From Pseudorhodobacter antarcticus (GTDB lineage: Bacteria > Pseudomonadota > Alphaproteobacteria > Rhodobacterales > Rhodobacteraceae), in the NCBI GenBank assembly GCA_945862465.1, contig CAMAYO010000010.1:1-52227 (forward strand): a stretch of DNA of 52,227 nt, given 5' to 3'. The position numbers and the translations under genes were made by a program. Each line of letters begins with the position of its first letter. Within the stretch, counting starts at the first letter, position 1. Of the stretch, positions 10,605 to 18,554 are shown in pieces. A model generated the notes under the pieces. It saw only the letters and a list, made by a program, of their open reading frames with translations, ran no database searches and was not told where the DNA came from.

Positions 10605-11495
10605 TTACTGAACCGCAGGAACCGCCTTTAAATACGCCACAATCGCCTTCATATCGCTTTGTGGCAGATGGCCCATGTTTTCCACCACATGGGCCATAGC
10701 GCCACCGACATAGTCAAAGTCGGGCGTGGCGCCTGTGGTCAGGTAAGTTAGGATATCTGCGTCCGACCAATCCAATTGGGCCTGAGTGATGTTGGGCACT
10801 TTGGATTTGCCATCGTCTATAGCAGCGCCACCCAGCCAAGCCGACCGCTTCAGCCCACCCAAAGCATCGCGCGGGGTGTGGCATTCGCCGCAGTGCGCCA
10901 AGGCTTCCGCGATATAGCGCCCGCGGGTGACTTCTGGGGTCAGATCGCCGGTTAGAACGTAATCAGTATTGCCCGCAAACAGTTTCCAAACGCCCAAGGT
11001 CCGGCGGATGTTGAAGGGGAATTTAAGATCATGCTCAATGTTCGGTGTGGCCGAGGCGGGTAAGCTGTCGATGAACGCTTTCAAATCAACCAGATCCTGC
11101 GGTGCCATCTTGGCATAGGCGACATAGGGCATGGCGGGGTATTCATGCGCGCCGTCCGGCGTCACCCCATCTTGCATTGCATGGGCAAAGGTTGCGATTG
11201 ACCAGCCGCCAATGCCCTGATCAGGGTTTGACGAGATGTTGGGCGCATAAAACGTGCCAAACTGTGTGGGCAGGGCCAATCCACCGGCCAAAATCAACTG
11301 ATCTGCCCCCTTGGCCCCCGGAGCCATGTGACACGCGGCGCATCCAGCGGCCCAAAAGACCGTCTCGCCCTTTGACGTATCGCCTATGAGGTTCTCAAGG
11401 CCGGATGTGTCGCGCAGACCTGGTGCCGTGGCTTGCCAACCCACTGCCGCCGCACTACCGCCAAGCGCTAAAAGTGCAAAAAGCAAACGGCGCAT
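10605..11495 (-). CDS. Diheme c-type cytochrome
   Basis: 296 residues. An N-terminal signal or anchor (MRRLLFALLALGGSAAAVGW) directs it to the periplasm. It has two haem c sites: CAACH (Cys52, Cys55, His56) and CGECH (Cys202, Cys205, His206). Each sits in a class I cytochrome domain, with candidate distal Met residues later. The layout resembles cytochrome subunits or electron acceptors of periplasmic alcohol or sugar dehydrogenases (COG2010 type), but no dehydrogenase is adjacent. I chose ATG at 11495 because CGGAGG lies 5 nt upstream and the signal peptide begins there; the frame runs 17 codons further. It is 54 bp downstream of hpt on the opposite side of its stop, same strand, and may be separately expressed. 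Confidence 0.88.
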   Translation of the reverse strand: MRRLLFALLALGGSAAAVGWQATAPGLRDTSGLENLIGDTSKGETVFWAAGCAACHMAPGAKGADQLILAGGLALPTQFGTFYAPNISSNPDQGIGGWSIATFAHAMQDGVTPDGAHEYPAMPYVAYAKMAPQDLVDLKAFIDSLPASATPNIEHDLKFPFNIRRTLGVWKLFAGNTDYVLTGDLTPEVTRGRYIAEALAHCGECHTPRDALGGLKRSAWLGGAAIDDGKSKVPNITQAQLDWSDADILTYLTTGATPDFDYVGGAMAHVVENMGHLPQSDMKAIVAYLKAVPAVQ

Positions 11496-11549
11496 AGAAC
11501 CTCCGGACAGGTACTTCGTTTGCTCGCTTGGGCCTTGCCCTTGCAAGCC

Positions 11550-12089
11550 CTATTCGGTGAAGCGCACCTTGCCAATATAGGGCAGGTTGCGGTTGCGCTG
11601 CGCATAGTCGATGCCATAGCCCACCACGAATTCGTCGGGAATTTCAAAGCCCGTCCAGGTTGCCTTAACATCCACCTCGCGGCGCGAGGGTTTGTCCAGC
11701 AGCGCACACACACACAGGCGGCGCGGTTCGCGCGCTTCCAGCACTTTGCGCACATGGTGCAGCGTAAAGCCGGTGTCGACGATGTCTTCCACCACCAGCA
11801 CGTCGCGCCCTGCCACTTCGCCGCGAATATCCTTTAATATGCGCACCTCGCGGCTAGATCGCATGGAATCCCCGTAGGACGAGGCTTCTAGAAAATCTAC
11901 CTCAACCGGCAGACCCAATTCGCGCACAAGGTCGGCGATAAAGACAAAAGACCCGCGCAGCAGGCCCACCACAACCAGCTTGTCGGTGCCTTTGAAATAC
12001 TCGGTGATATCGGCGGCCAATTCTTCCACCCGTGCCGCAATGGCTTTGGCAGAGATCATCTGGTCGATCACATAAGGACGTTCGCCCAT
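11550..12089 (-). CDS. hpt: Hypoxanthine phosphoribosyltransferase
   Basis: 179 residues. It salvages hypoxanthine (and often guanine) with PRPP to IMP/GMP. The PRPP-binding loop is [11 protein letters not shown] (97-107), and the pyrophosphate loop GLLRGS lies around 42-47. The C-terminal region [20 protein letters not shown] is characteristic of HPRT and contacts the purine. ATG at 12089 follows AGAGGGG; the upstream in-frame extension to 12191 overlaps the divergent gene and is not credible. It is divergent from the Coq10-like gene with 94 bp between starts. Confidence 0.95.
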   Translation of the reverse strand: MGERPYVIDQMISAKAIAARVEELAADITEYFKGTDKLVVVGLLRGSFVFIADLVRELGLPVEVDFLEASSYGDSMRSSREVRILKDIRGEVAGRDVLVVEDIVDTGFTLHHVRKVLEAREPRRLCVCALLDKPSRREVDVKATWTGFEIPDEFVVGYGIDYAQRNRNLPYIGKVRFTE

Positions 12090-12183
12090 GGGCCCCTCTT
12101 GATTTTCACACTCAACCCACTCAAATGCAGGGCAGGGCCCGTGGCAAGAGCGAAAGCAGCTTTGGCCCTTTGGAAGGGGCGCT

Positions 12184-12651
12184 ATGAGCACGCATCACGA
12201 AGAAAAGTTTCTGCCCCACAGCCCGCAGCAGATGTTCGATTTGGTGGCAGATGTGGCACAATATCCGCACTTTCTGCCTTGGACCGCCGCTGCCCGCATC
12301 CGATCACGCCAGCCTTTGGCAGGCCATGCTGACCCATTGGCCGAGGTGATGGAGGCGGATTTGGTTATTTCTTTCAAATTGTTCCGCGAAAGGTTCGGTT
12401 CGCGTGTCACCTTGTTGCCAACGCAGGGCCAGATTTTGACACAATATCTTGACGGGCCACTGCGTGACTTACAGTCAGTTTGGCAGTTTGCCCAAGGACA
12501 TACTGGCCCCACCTCGTGCAAAGTGATCTTTGATGTCGATTTCGAATTTCGCAACCCGATCTTGGGCGGGGTGATCGGCCTTGTCTTTGGCGAGGCGATG
12601 ACCCGTGTCGTGCGCGCCTTTGAGACACGGGCCAAGGCGCTTTACGGTTAA
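12184..12651 (+). CDS. Coq10/RatA-type SRPBCC lipid-binding protein
   Basis: 155 residues of the START-like SRPBCC fold. The family pattern is clear: [22 protein letters not shown] at the start, [20 protein letters not shown] mid-protein, and the long C-terminal helix [21 protein letters not shown]. In mitochondria and proteobacteria this family (COQ10, ubiquinone-binding protein) helps respiratory quinone function. The name RatA, given for E. coli as a toxin, refers to the same family and is often over-applied. No antitoxin-like gene is next to it. Its TAA stop overlaps the cinA stop of the opposite strand (12648-12651, TTAA). Confidence 0.9.
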   Translation: MSTHHEEKFLPHSPQQMFDLVADVAQYPHFLPWTAAARIRSRQPLAGHADPLAEVMEADLVISFKLFRERFGSRVTLLPTQGQILTQYLDGPLRDLQSVWQFAQGHTGPTSCKVIFDVDFEFRNPILGGVIGLVFGEAMTRVVRAFETRAKALYG

Positions 12652-13136
12652 GGTTTTGGTGTGGCTGACGCCAAAGCTTGCACCAAGAGCGCCAAAGCAT
12701 GGTCGCGCGCGCTCTCCCGCACTGCAGCGCGGCCAAGGGCGCCAAAGTCGACTGTTGCCACTTCGGTGGGCTTGCCATGACGGGCAAGACCAAAGCACAC
12801 CCGCCCTTCGGGCTTAAATTCTGACCCGCCGGGGCCAGCGATGCCCGTGATAGCCACAGCCAAATTTGCGTTGGAATGGGTCAAGGCCCCTTCGGCCATC
12901 TCACGCGCTACAGGTTCACTGACCGCGCCGTGATCGGACAGGGTTTGGTGCGACACCCCCAGCAGCTGCACCTTGGCCTCGTTCGAATAGGTGACAAAGC
13001 CGCGATCAAATACATCTGATGATCCCGCCAGATCTGTCAGTGCCACTGCAACCATGCCACCCGTGCAGCTTTCCGCTGTGGCTATCCTCAGGCCCAAAGA
13101 CCGCGCAGCGCGCAAGATTTGGGCGGCATCGCTCAT
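12648..13136 (-). CDS. CinA family protein (stand-alone CinA C-terminal domain)
   Basis: 162 residues matching the C-terminal domain of Cin[21 protein letters not shown] near the start, [29 protein letters not shown] and ITGIAGPGG. In studied members this domain is nicotinamide-mononucleotide deamidase (PncC), so a role in recycling NMN is likely but not shown. The N-terminal CinA domain is absent, as in many alphaproteobacteria. The start ATG (13136) overlaps the pgpA stop as ATGA, giving translational coupling. Its TAA stop shares bases with the convergent coq10-like stop. Confidence 0.88.
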   Translation of the reverse strand: MSDAAQILRAARSLGLRIATAESCTGGMVAVALTDLAGSSDVFDRGFVTYSNEAKVQLLGVSHQTLSDHGAVSEPVAREMAEGALTHSNANLAVAITGIAGPGGSEFKPEGRVCFGLARHGKPTEVATVDFGALGRAAVRESARDHALALLVQALASATPKP

Positions 13137-13648
13137 AGCAGCAGCATCCCGTGATACAGACCTGCCAAAATCACTGTGGCGATGCCGGCAAACAGGCCCG
13201 CCCAAAGGTCATCCAGCATCACTCCCGCCGCATCGTGGCGGCGGTCGGCGCGGCCGATGATCCATGGCTTCCAGATGTCAAACAGCCGAAACAGCGCAAA
13301 GGGAAAGACCCAAGCGGGCCATGGCAGCCAGCCCACGTGTCCGCTGCTCCAAAACCCTGTCATCTCGTAACCTCGCGCCCAAAAGGCAGCGGCGGTGAAC
13401 AACAGCGCCAGCCATTGGCCAGCCACTTCGTCAATCACCACTTCGGACGGGTCTTGGCCGGGGTGAAGTTCGACAGCGCAGGCCCAAAACCCCAAGGCCG
13501 TGATCAGCAAGGTCGCCAGAACCAAGGCGGGGAAGCCTGCAATCTGCAAAATCCCCATCCCCAACAGCAGCGCCACGGCTGACCCCCAAGTGCCGGGCGC
13601 TGGCCGCAGCAATCCTGCGCCAAAGAAGATCACCAATAACCGTGTCAC
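13133..13648 (-). CDS. pgpA: Phosphatidylglycerophosphatase A
   Basis: 171 residues from a GTG at 13648, which overlaps the ispDF stop as GTGA. It removes the phosphate of phosphatidylglycerophosphate to give phosphatidylglycerol at the inner membrane. Family blocks: [23 protein letters not shown] at the start, [14 protein letters not shown] (acidic metal-binding residues), [20 protein letters not shown] and [14 protein letters not shown] near the end. Several hydrophobic segments are present. The open frame continues 90 codons upstream inside ispDF, but that part is a shadow. It is the middle gene of the ispDF-pgpA-cinA operon, with 4-bp overlaps on both sides. Confidence 0.93.
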   Translation of the reverse strand: MTRLLVIFFGAGLLRPAPGTWGSAVALLLGMGILQIAGFPALVLATLLITALGFWACAVELHPGQDPSEVVIDEVAGQWLALLFTAAAFWARGYEMTGFWSSGHVGWLPWPAWVFPFALFRLFDIWKPWIIGRADRRHDAAGVMLDDLWAGLFAGIATVILAGLYHGMLLL

Positions 13649-14775
13649 AGCGCCACCAAAACAGCCGTCGCCAGCGCGGCTATGCCCTCTTCGCGGCCCG
13701 TGAAGCCAAGGCGTTCCGAGGTTGTGGCCTTTACGCTGACACGCGCAACATCGACACCCATAATCGCGGCCAGCGCTTGCCGCATCGCCACGGCATGGGG
13801 GCCTATTTTGGGGCGCTCGCAAACCAGCGTTACATCGGCACTCGTGATGGTGAACCCGCGCGTGCGGGCAAGATCTGCGGCGTGTTTCAGAAAAATTTGG
13901 CTGTCTGCGCCTTTCCATTGCGGATCAGACGGGGGGAAGTGTTGGCCAATATCGCCCTCGGCCAAGGCGCCATAAATCGCATCGGTCAGCGCGTGCATGC
14001 CCACATCAGCGTCAGAATGGCCCAACAAGGCTTTGTGATGGGGCACCTTTATCCCGCACAGCCAAACCCCGTCGCCTGCGCAAAAGGCGTGGACGTCATA
14101 GCCATTTCCCATCCGCACATCCATGCGCGCTCCTGTCATTCTTAAAACCTGCTCGGCGCGGATAAAATCGCCGGGGAAGGTCAGTTTCTGGTTCGCTTCG
14201 TCGCCCGTGACCATGACCACGTCAATCCCGGCGGCGCGGGCCACTTCGACATCATCCGCCGCCTCGCCGGCATGGGCGCGGTGGGCGGCAAGGATGGCGT
14301 CAAAGGCAAAACCTTGCGGCGTTTGGGCGCGAAACAGGCCGTTGCGGTCGCGCGTTCCTGTCACACGGCCATCGGCCCCTGTCCACAGCGCATCGGTGAC
14401 GGGCAGGGCAGGGGCAGCACCTTTGGCGTGGTCAAGCGCAGCCACAACACGGGCAATCAGATCGGGCGAGACACTGGGGCGGGCCGCATCGTGGATCAGC
14501 ACTTTGGTGACGCCTGATCCTGCCAGCGCTTCAAGCGCTGCGCGCACCGAAGCGGCACGGGTTGCACCGCCCTCTACGATCAGCGCGCCATCGGCTACGC
14601 TTTCGGCCAAGGCGCGGTCGTCGGGGTGGATCACCAAAACCCGCGCCATCCCCGCAAAAGCCGCCAGCGCATGAGCAACCACAGGCCGTCCCGCCAGCGG
14701 ACGCCACTGCTTGGGAAGCCCCGCGCCCGCCCGAAGGCCACGCCCCGCTGCCACGATGATCGCTGCTGTTGTCAT
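13645..14775 (-). CDS. ispDF: Bifunctional IspD/IspF (MEP pathway)
   Basis: 376 residues. The N-terminal half is 2-C-methyl-D-erythritol 4-phosphate cytidylyltransferase (IspD): [20 protein letters not shown] is the nucleotide-binding start and [12 protein letters not shown] the central motif. The C-terminal half, from about residue 218, is 2-C-methyl-D-erythritol 2,4-cyclodiphosphate synthase (IspF): [12 protein letters not shown] has the metal-binding Asp/His, and [20 protein letters not shown] follows. The fusion performs steps three and five of isoprenoid precursor synthesis and is common in alphaproteobacteria. I chose ATG at 14775 ([11 protein letters not shown]); an ATG eight codons earlier (14799) is the alternative. 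It heads a coupled operon with pgpA and cinA. Confidence 0.96.
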   Translation of the reverse strand: MTTAAIIVAAGRGLRAGAGLPKQWRPLAGRPVVAHALAAFAGMARVLVIHPDDRALAESVADGALIVEGGATRAASVRAALEALAGSGVTKVLIHDAARPSVSPDLIARVVAALDHAKGAAPALPVTDALWTGADGRVTGTRDRNGLFRAQTPQGFAFDAILAAHRAHAGEAADDVEVARAAGIDVVMVTGDEANQKLTFPGDFIRAEQVLRMTGARMDVRMGNGYDVHAFCAGDGVWLCGIKVPHHKALLGHSDADVGMHALTDAIYGALAEGDIGQHFPPSDPQWKGADSQIFLKHAADLARTRGFTITSADVTLVCERPKIGPHAVAMRQALAAIMGVDVARVSVKATTSERLGFTGREEGIAALATAVLVAL

Positions 14776-15024
14776 CCAACCAACCCTTTGACCTGACATA
14801 TCGCATAGTTTGGCCGGATGGAAACTGAACCTGTCGGTTTTGAACGGCGCATTTGCTGCTTTAAGGCATCAGATTTTGGCCCTAACCCGTCAATTTTGTT
14901 TGCCTTCATCCAGATCTGCCTATATTTTAGGCGATGCCCGAATTTAAGGCGAAAAGTTGGTGACATTCCTTTGAGCTTTCTTTGGAACCGCACTAGGTAA
15001 CGAACATTGTCAGAAGGATATCGC
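14776..15024. other. Divergent spacer between ispDF and dusB
   Basis: About 250 bp, AT-richer than the flanking genes, and must hold promoters for both operons. A TATATT at about 14930-14936 is a possible -10 for the dusB-ntr operon, but no well-spaced -35 is evident. No RNA gene or terminator is seen. Confidence 0.3.
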
Positions 15025-16005
15025 GTGCCCGTTGCCCAAATCAGCCTGTCTCCCCCTGTCATCCTGGCACCTATGGCCGGGATCACCGATTTGCCGTGGC
15101 GGCGGGTGGTGGCGGGGTTTGGTGCGGGCTTGGTTGTGTCAGAGATGGTGGCCTCGGCCGAGGTGATGCGCGACCATCCCGAAATGCGCGCCCGCGCTAC
15201 GCTGGATGTCACGGGTTTAGATCAACCCAGTGCCGTGCAATTGGTCGGGCGGGATCCCTATTGGATGGCGGAAGCGGCCAAGTTTGTCGCAGGGCAGGGC
15301 GCGCGGATCATTGATATCAATATGGGGTGCCCGACCAAACGGGTGACGACGGGGGCCTGTGGGTCGGCGCTGCTGCGTGACCTTGACCTAGCGTTGAAGA
15401 TTATCGAGGCCGTGGTGGGCGCTGTGGATGTGCCTGTCACGCTGAAAACCCGTCTGGGTTGGGATGACGCCAGCCTGAATGCCGCCGATCTTGCTGCGCG
15501 GGCGGAACAGGCGGGCATTGCGATGATCACTCTGCACGGGCGCACCCGCTGCCAGCTTTACAAAGGCAGCGCCAATTGGGCGGCGATTGCGGCGGTGAAA
15601 GCGGCGGTGACCATTCCGGTGATTGCCAATGGCGACATTGTAGATGCGGCCACAGCGCGCGAAGCTTTGCGCCAATCGGGCGCTGACGGCGTGATGATCG
15701 GGCGGGGCGCGCAAGGGGCGCCTTGGGTCTTGGCGCAGATTGCCCATGATTTGCATGGAACCCCTTTGCCCACTGTGCCGCAGGGAGCGGATTTGGCCGC
15801 CCTGATTTCAGCCCATTACGAGGCGATGCTGTCGTTTTATGGCATTGATCTGGGCGCGCGCTGTGCCCGCAAACATTTGGGCTGGTATCTGGACGCCGCA
15901 GGATTGGCTCATCACCGTGAGACGCTGCTTGTCACGCAAAGCCCCGCCCAAGTTTTGGACATGATCGGGCAAATTTTCACCAGCGGCGAAAGGCGGGCGG
16001 CATGA
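15025..16005 (+). CDS. dusB: tRNA dihydrouridine synthase (NifR3)
   Basis: 326 residues. This FMN enzyme reduces uridine to dihydrouridine in tRNA. Motifs: VILAPMAGITDLPWR (FMN/substrate), IDINMGCPTKRVTTGACGSA with the catalytic Cys in the GCP context, KTRLGWDD, ITLHGRTRCQLYKG, and NGDI...GVMIGRGAQGAPW. I chose GTG at 15025 because AAGGA lies 6 nt upstream; TTG at 15007 is in frame but without a ribosome site. It is the first gene of the ntr operon, as nifR3 is in Rhodobacter capsulatus. Its TGA overlaps the ntrB ATG (ATGA), so the two are coupled. Confidence 0.95.
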   Translation: MPVAQISLSPPVILAPMAGITDLPWRRVVAGFGAGLVVSEMVASAEVMRDHPEMRARATLDVTGLDQPSAVQLVGRDPYWMAEAAKFVAGQGARIIDINMGCPTKRVTTGACGSALLRDLDLALKIIEAVVGAVDVPVTLKTRLGWDDASLNAADLAARAEQAGIAMITLHGRTRCQLYKGSANWAAIAAVKAAVTIPVIANGDIVDAATAREALRQSGADGVMIGRGAQGAPWVLAQIAHDLHGTPLPTVPQGADLAALISAHYEAMLSFYGIDLGARCARKHLGWYLDAAGLAHHRETLLVTQSPAQVLDMIGQIFTSGERRAA

Positions 16006-17087
16006 ACCCCTTGGCCCCGTTCAACGCCATCTGGGCATCCCTGCCCATGCCCGCCTTGTTGATCGATGCCGCCAACACCATCGTGGCGGCAAACCCTGCG
16101 GCCGAGACGTTCTTGAACGCGTCCTCCAAAAGCCTGTTGCACCACGTGCTGACCGACAAGTTGAAGGCCGACGTGCCGCTGGACCAATCCTTGACGCGTG
16201 CGCGTGCCAACCAATCAGACGTCAATATCAACGATGTCACCCTCACCACCCAAGACCGCACTCTGCCGCATTGCCTGCTGCAAATGGCCCCGCTGCAAGA
16301 TGACCCCGATCGGATTTTACTGCTCATCTCGCCCCGTGTGATGGCCGAACGGATCGGGCGCACCCGCAGCGCCTCGACCGCGGCGAAGTCGGCGATTGGC
16401 ATGGCAGAGATGTTGGCGCATGAGATCAAGAACCCGTTGGCGGGCATTTCAGGGGCGGCACAGCTTTTGTCGATGAACCTGTCGGCGGAAGACCGCGAGA
16501 TGACAGACCTGATCGTCGAAGAAACCCGCCGCATCGTGAAGCTGCTGGAACAGGTTGAACAATTTGGCAATTTACGCCCCCCCGAAGCGCGGGCCGTCAA
16601 CATCCATGACGCTTTGGACCGCGCCCGCAGATCGGCCCTGATGGGCTATGCCAGCCATATGCTGATTGTCGAAGATTATGACCCATCACTGCCCGCGACT
16701 TGGGCTGATCCCGATCAGTTGATGCAAGTGTTCCTAAACCTGATCAAAAACGCGGCAGAGGCCAGTCGTGGTCGCCAAGGCCGCATCCGCTTGCGCACCT
16801 TTTACGATCTGGCGCTGCGCTTGCGGCGTTCAGACGGGTCAGGCGCAAGCCTGCCCTTGCAGATCGAGATTATCGACGATGGCCCCGGCATCCCCCCCGA
16901 CATCGCCGGCGATATTTTCGAACCCTTTGTGTCGGGCCGCGAAAACGGCACGGGGTTGGGGTTGGCGCTGGTGTCCAAGATTGTGGCCGATCATGGCGGT
17001 TTGATCGGGGCAGATTCCATCCCCGGCCGCACCGTTTTTCGCATTTCGCTGCCCGTTGCGCCCAAAGACAAAGTAAAGGAGATTTAA
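16002..17087 (+). CDS. ntrB: Nitrogen regulation sensor kinase NtrB
   Basis: 361 residues, cytoplasmic. A PAS domain (about 10-110) is followed by the H-box [20 protein letters not shown] with phospho-acceptor His140. The ATPase domain shows the N-box [11 protein letters not shown]1 [11 protein letters not shown] and G2 [12 protein letters not shown]. With PII protein it phosphorylates or dephosphorylates NtrC according to nitrogen status. It is translationally coupled to dusB by ATGA and sits 1 bp before ntrC. Length and order match the Rhodobacter nifR3-ntrB-ntrC operon. Confidence 0.96.
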   Translation: MNPLAPFNAIWASLPMPALLIDAANTIVAANPAAETFLNASSKSLLHHVLTDKLKADVPLDQSLTRARANQSDVNINDVTLTTQDRTLPHCLLQMAPLQDDPDRILLLISPRVMAERIGRTRSASTAAKSAIGMAEMLAHEIKNPLAGISGAAQLLSMNLSAEDREMTDLIVEETRRIVKLLEQVEQFGNLRPPEARAVNIHDALDRARRSALMGYASHMLIVEDYDPSLPATWADPDQLMQVFLNLIKNAAEASRGRQGRIRLRTFYDLALRLRRSDGSGASLPLQIEIIDDGPGIPPDIAGDIFEPFVSGRENGTGLGLALVSKIVADHGGLIGADSIPGRTVFRISLPVAPKDKVKEI

Positions 17088-17088
17088 G

Positions 17089-18459
17089 ATGGACGGCACA
17101 GTTTTGGTCGCAGATGACGACCGCACCATCCGCACCGTGCTGACCCAAGCGCTGACCCGCGCAGGGTGCAAGGTGCACGCCACCTCCAGCCTGATGACCC
17201 TGATGCGTTGGGTGGAAGAGGGGAAGGGTGATCTTGTGATCTCGGACGTCATCATGCCCGATGGCAATGGGCTAGAGGCTTTGCCCCGCATATCGCGGAT
17301 TCGCCCCGGATTGCCGGTGATTGTGATCTCGGCCCAAAACACCATCATGACCGCCATTCAAGCCGCCGAGGCTGAAGCTTTTGATTATCTGCCCAAGCCC
17401 TTTGATCTGCCCGACCTGATGAAGCGCTGCGCCCGTGCGCTGGATAGCAAACGCAAAGTTGCGGCGGCCGTGGTGAACCCTGTGCGGGAACCGGGGGATG
17501 ATTTGCCCTTGGTGGGGCGCACGGCGGCGATGCAGGCGCTTTACCGCTTGGTTGCCAAGGTGATGAACACCGACCTGCCTGTGCTGATCACCGGCGAATC
17601 GGGCACGGGTAAAAGCCTGATCGCGCGCGCCATTCACGATTTTTCCGATCGGCGCAGCCAGCCCTTTGTCGTGGCCCAAGCTTCCGATCTGGGCGGCGTT
17701 GACGGCATCACCGTCCTTGTGGCCAAAGCGCGGGGCGGCACTTTGTTGGTCGAGGAAGTGGCCGATTTTGATGAGGATGGCCAATCCCGCTTGGTGCGGA
17801 TGTTGGATGTGGCTGATGATCACGCGCCCCGTGTGTTGGCAACCTCGCAAGCCGATTTGGCGCTGAAGGTCGAAGAGGGGCGGCTGCGCAAGGATTTGTA
17901 CTACCGCTTGGGCGGCGTGTCTTTCAACGTGCCGCCTTTGCGCGAACGCGTTGAAGATATCAACCTTTTGGCTGATCATTTCATGACACGGGCAGAGCGC
18001 GAGATGGGCATGACCCGCAGGATATCTCAACCCGCGCGCAATATTTTGCGGGTTTTCCCTTGGCCGGGCAATGTGCGCCAATTGGAGAATGTGCTGAAAC
18101 GCCTGCTGGTGACATCGTCAGAACCCGACATTGGGGCCGCTGAACTTGAAGCCATTTTGGGCGGCCCGCAAGCGGCGGAACCTGCCCGCGCGGGGGCCGT
18201 GGAGAACGAAAAGCTGTCGCAATCGGTGGCCCGCCATCTGAAGCGCTACTTTGATCTGCACAACGGCCAACTGCCGCCTGCAGGTGTTTACGACCGCATC
18301 CTGCGTGAGATTGAACTGCCCTTGATCGAAATCGCCCTAGACGCCACCGCCGGCAATCAGGCCAAATGTGCCGATCTGCTGGGGATTAACCGCAATACTT
18401 TGCGCAAGAAGATCACCGATCTGGATATCCGCGTGACACGCCGCCGCAAGCTGATGTAA
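17089..18459 (+). CDS. ntrC: Nitrogen regulation response regulator NtrC, GAFTGA-less Rhodobacter type
   Basis: 456 residues. The receiver domain (1-120) has the acidic pocket VADD and phospho-acceptor Asp53 ([11 protein letters not shown]), with Lys103 in LPKPF. The AAA+ domain has Walker A GESGTGKS (169-176). Where sigma-54 activators have an ESELFGHEKGAFTGA stretch, this protein goes from [20 protein letters not shown] straight to [13 protein letters not shown], so the sigma-54 contact loop is missing. The C-terminal Fis-type helix-turn-helix is [19 protein letters not shown]. In R. capsulatus, NtrC of this type activates sigma-70 RNA polymerase (known for the family). A good ribosome site, AAAGGAGA, precedes ATG at 17089. 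Confidence 0.96.
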   Translation: MDGTVLVADDDRTIRTVLTQALTRAGCKVHATSSLMTLMRWVEEGKGDLVISDVIMPDGNGLEALPRISRIRPGLPVIVISAQNTIMTAIQAAEAEAFDYLPKPFDLPDLMKRCARALDSKRKVAAAVVNPVREPGDDLPLVGRTAAMQALYRLVAKVMNTDLPVLITGESGTGKSLIARAIHDFSDRRSQPFVVAQASDLGGVDGITVLVAKARGGTLLVEEVADFDEDGQSRLVRMLDVADDHAPRVLATSQADLALKVEEGRLRKDLYYRLGGVSFNVPPLRERVEDINLLADHFMTRAEREMGMTRRISQPARNILRVFPWPGNVRQLENVLKRLLVTSSEPDIGAAELEAILGGPQAAEPARAGAVENEKLSQSVARHLKRYFDLHNGQLPPAGVYDRILREIELPLIEIALDATAGNQAKCADLLGINRNTLRKKITDLDIRVTRRRKLM

Positions 18460-18463
18460 TAAA

Positions 18464-18536
18464 GCCACATCGGGTGTGTCTTCTGGGTCGCATCGCCCCA
18501 GACCTACCAGATGTGGCGGGCCAATTCGCAGCCCGC
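18464..18536 (+). promoter_or_regulatory. Nested inverted repeats in the ntrC-ntrY gap
   Basis: The 95-bp gap can fold as an outer stem, GCCACATC (18464-18471) with GATGTGGC (18510-18517), around an inner stem, TCTGGG (18482-18487) with CCCAGA (18497-18502). A third stem, GCGGGC (18516-18521) with GCCCGC (18531-18536), ends 8 nt before the ntrY ribosome site and shares two bases with the outer stem, so the two compete. No T tract follows, so it is not a standard terminator. It could tune ntrY expression or be an mRNA processing or stability element. Confidence 0.4.
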
Positions 18537-18554
18537 GCCAAATAAGGACGGGCT

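Noticed and set aside
12184-12651. RatA toxin of a toxin-antitoxin system
   Set aside because: The fold is Coq10/SRPBCC, a housekeeping quinone-related family here; there is no partner antitoxin gene and the stop is shared with cinA.
13649-13918. N-terminal extension of the pgpA frame
   Set aside because: It lies within ispDF in another frame and is Arg/Cys/His-rich; GTG at 13648 overlaps the ispDF stop as expected for a coupled gene.
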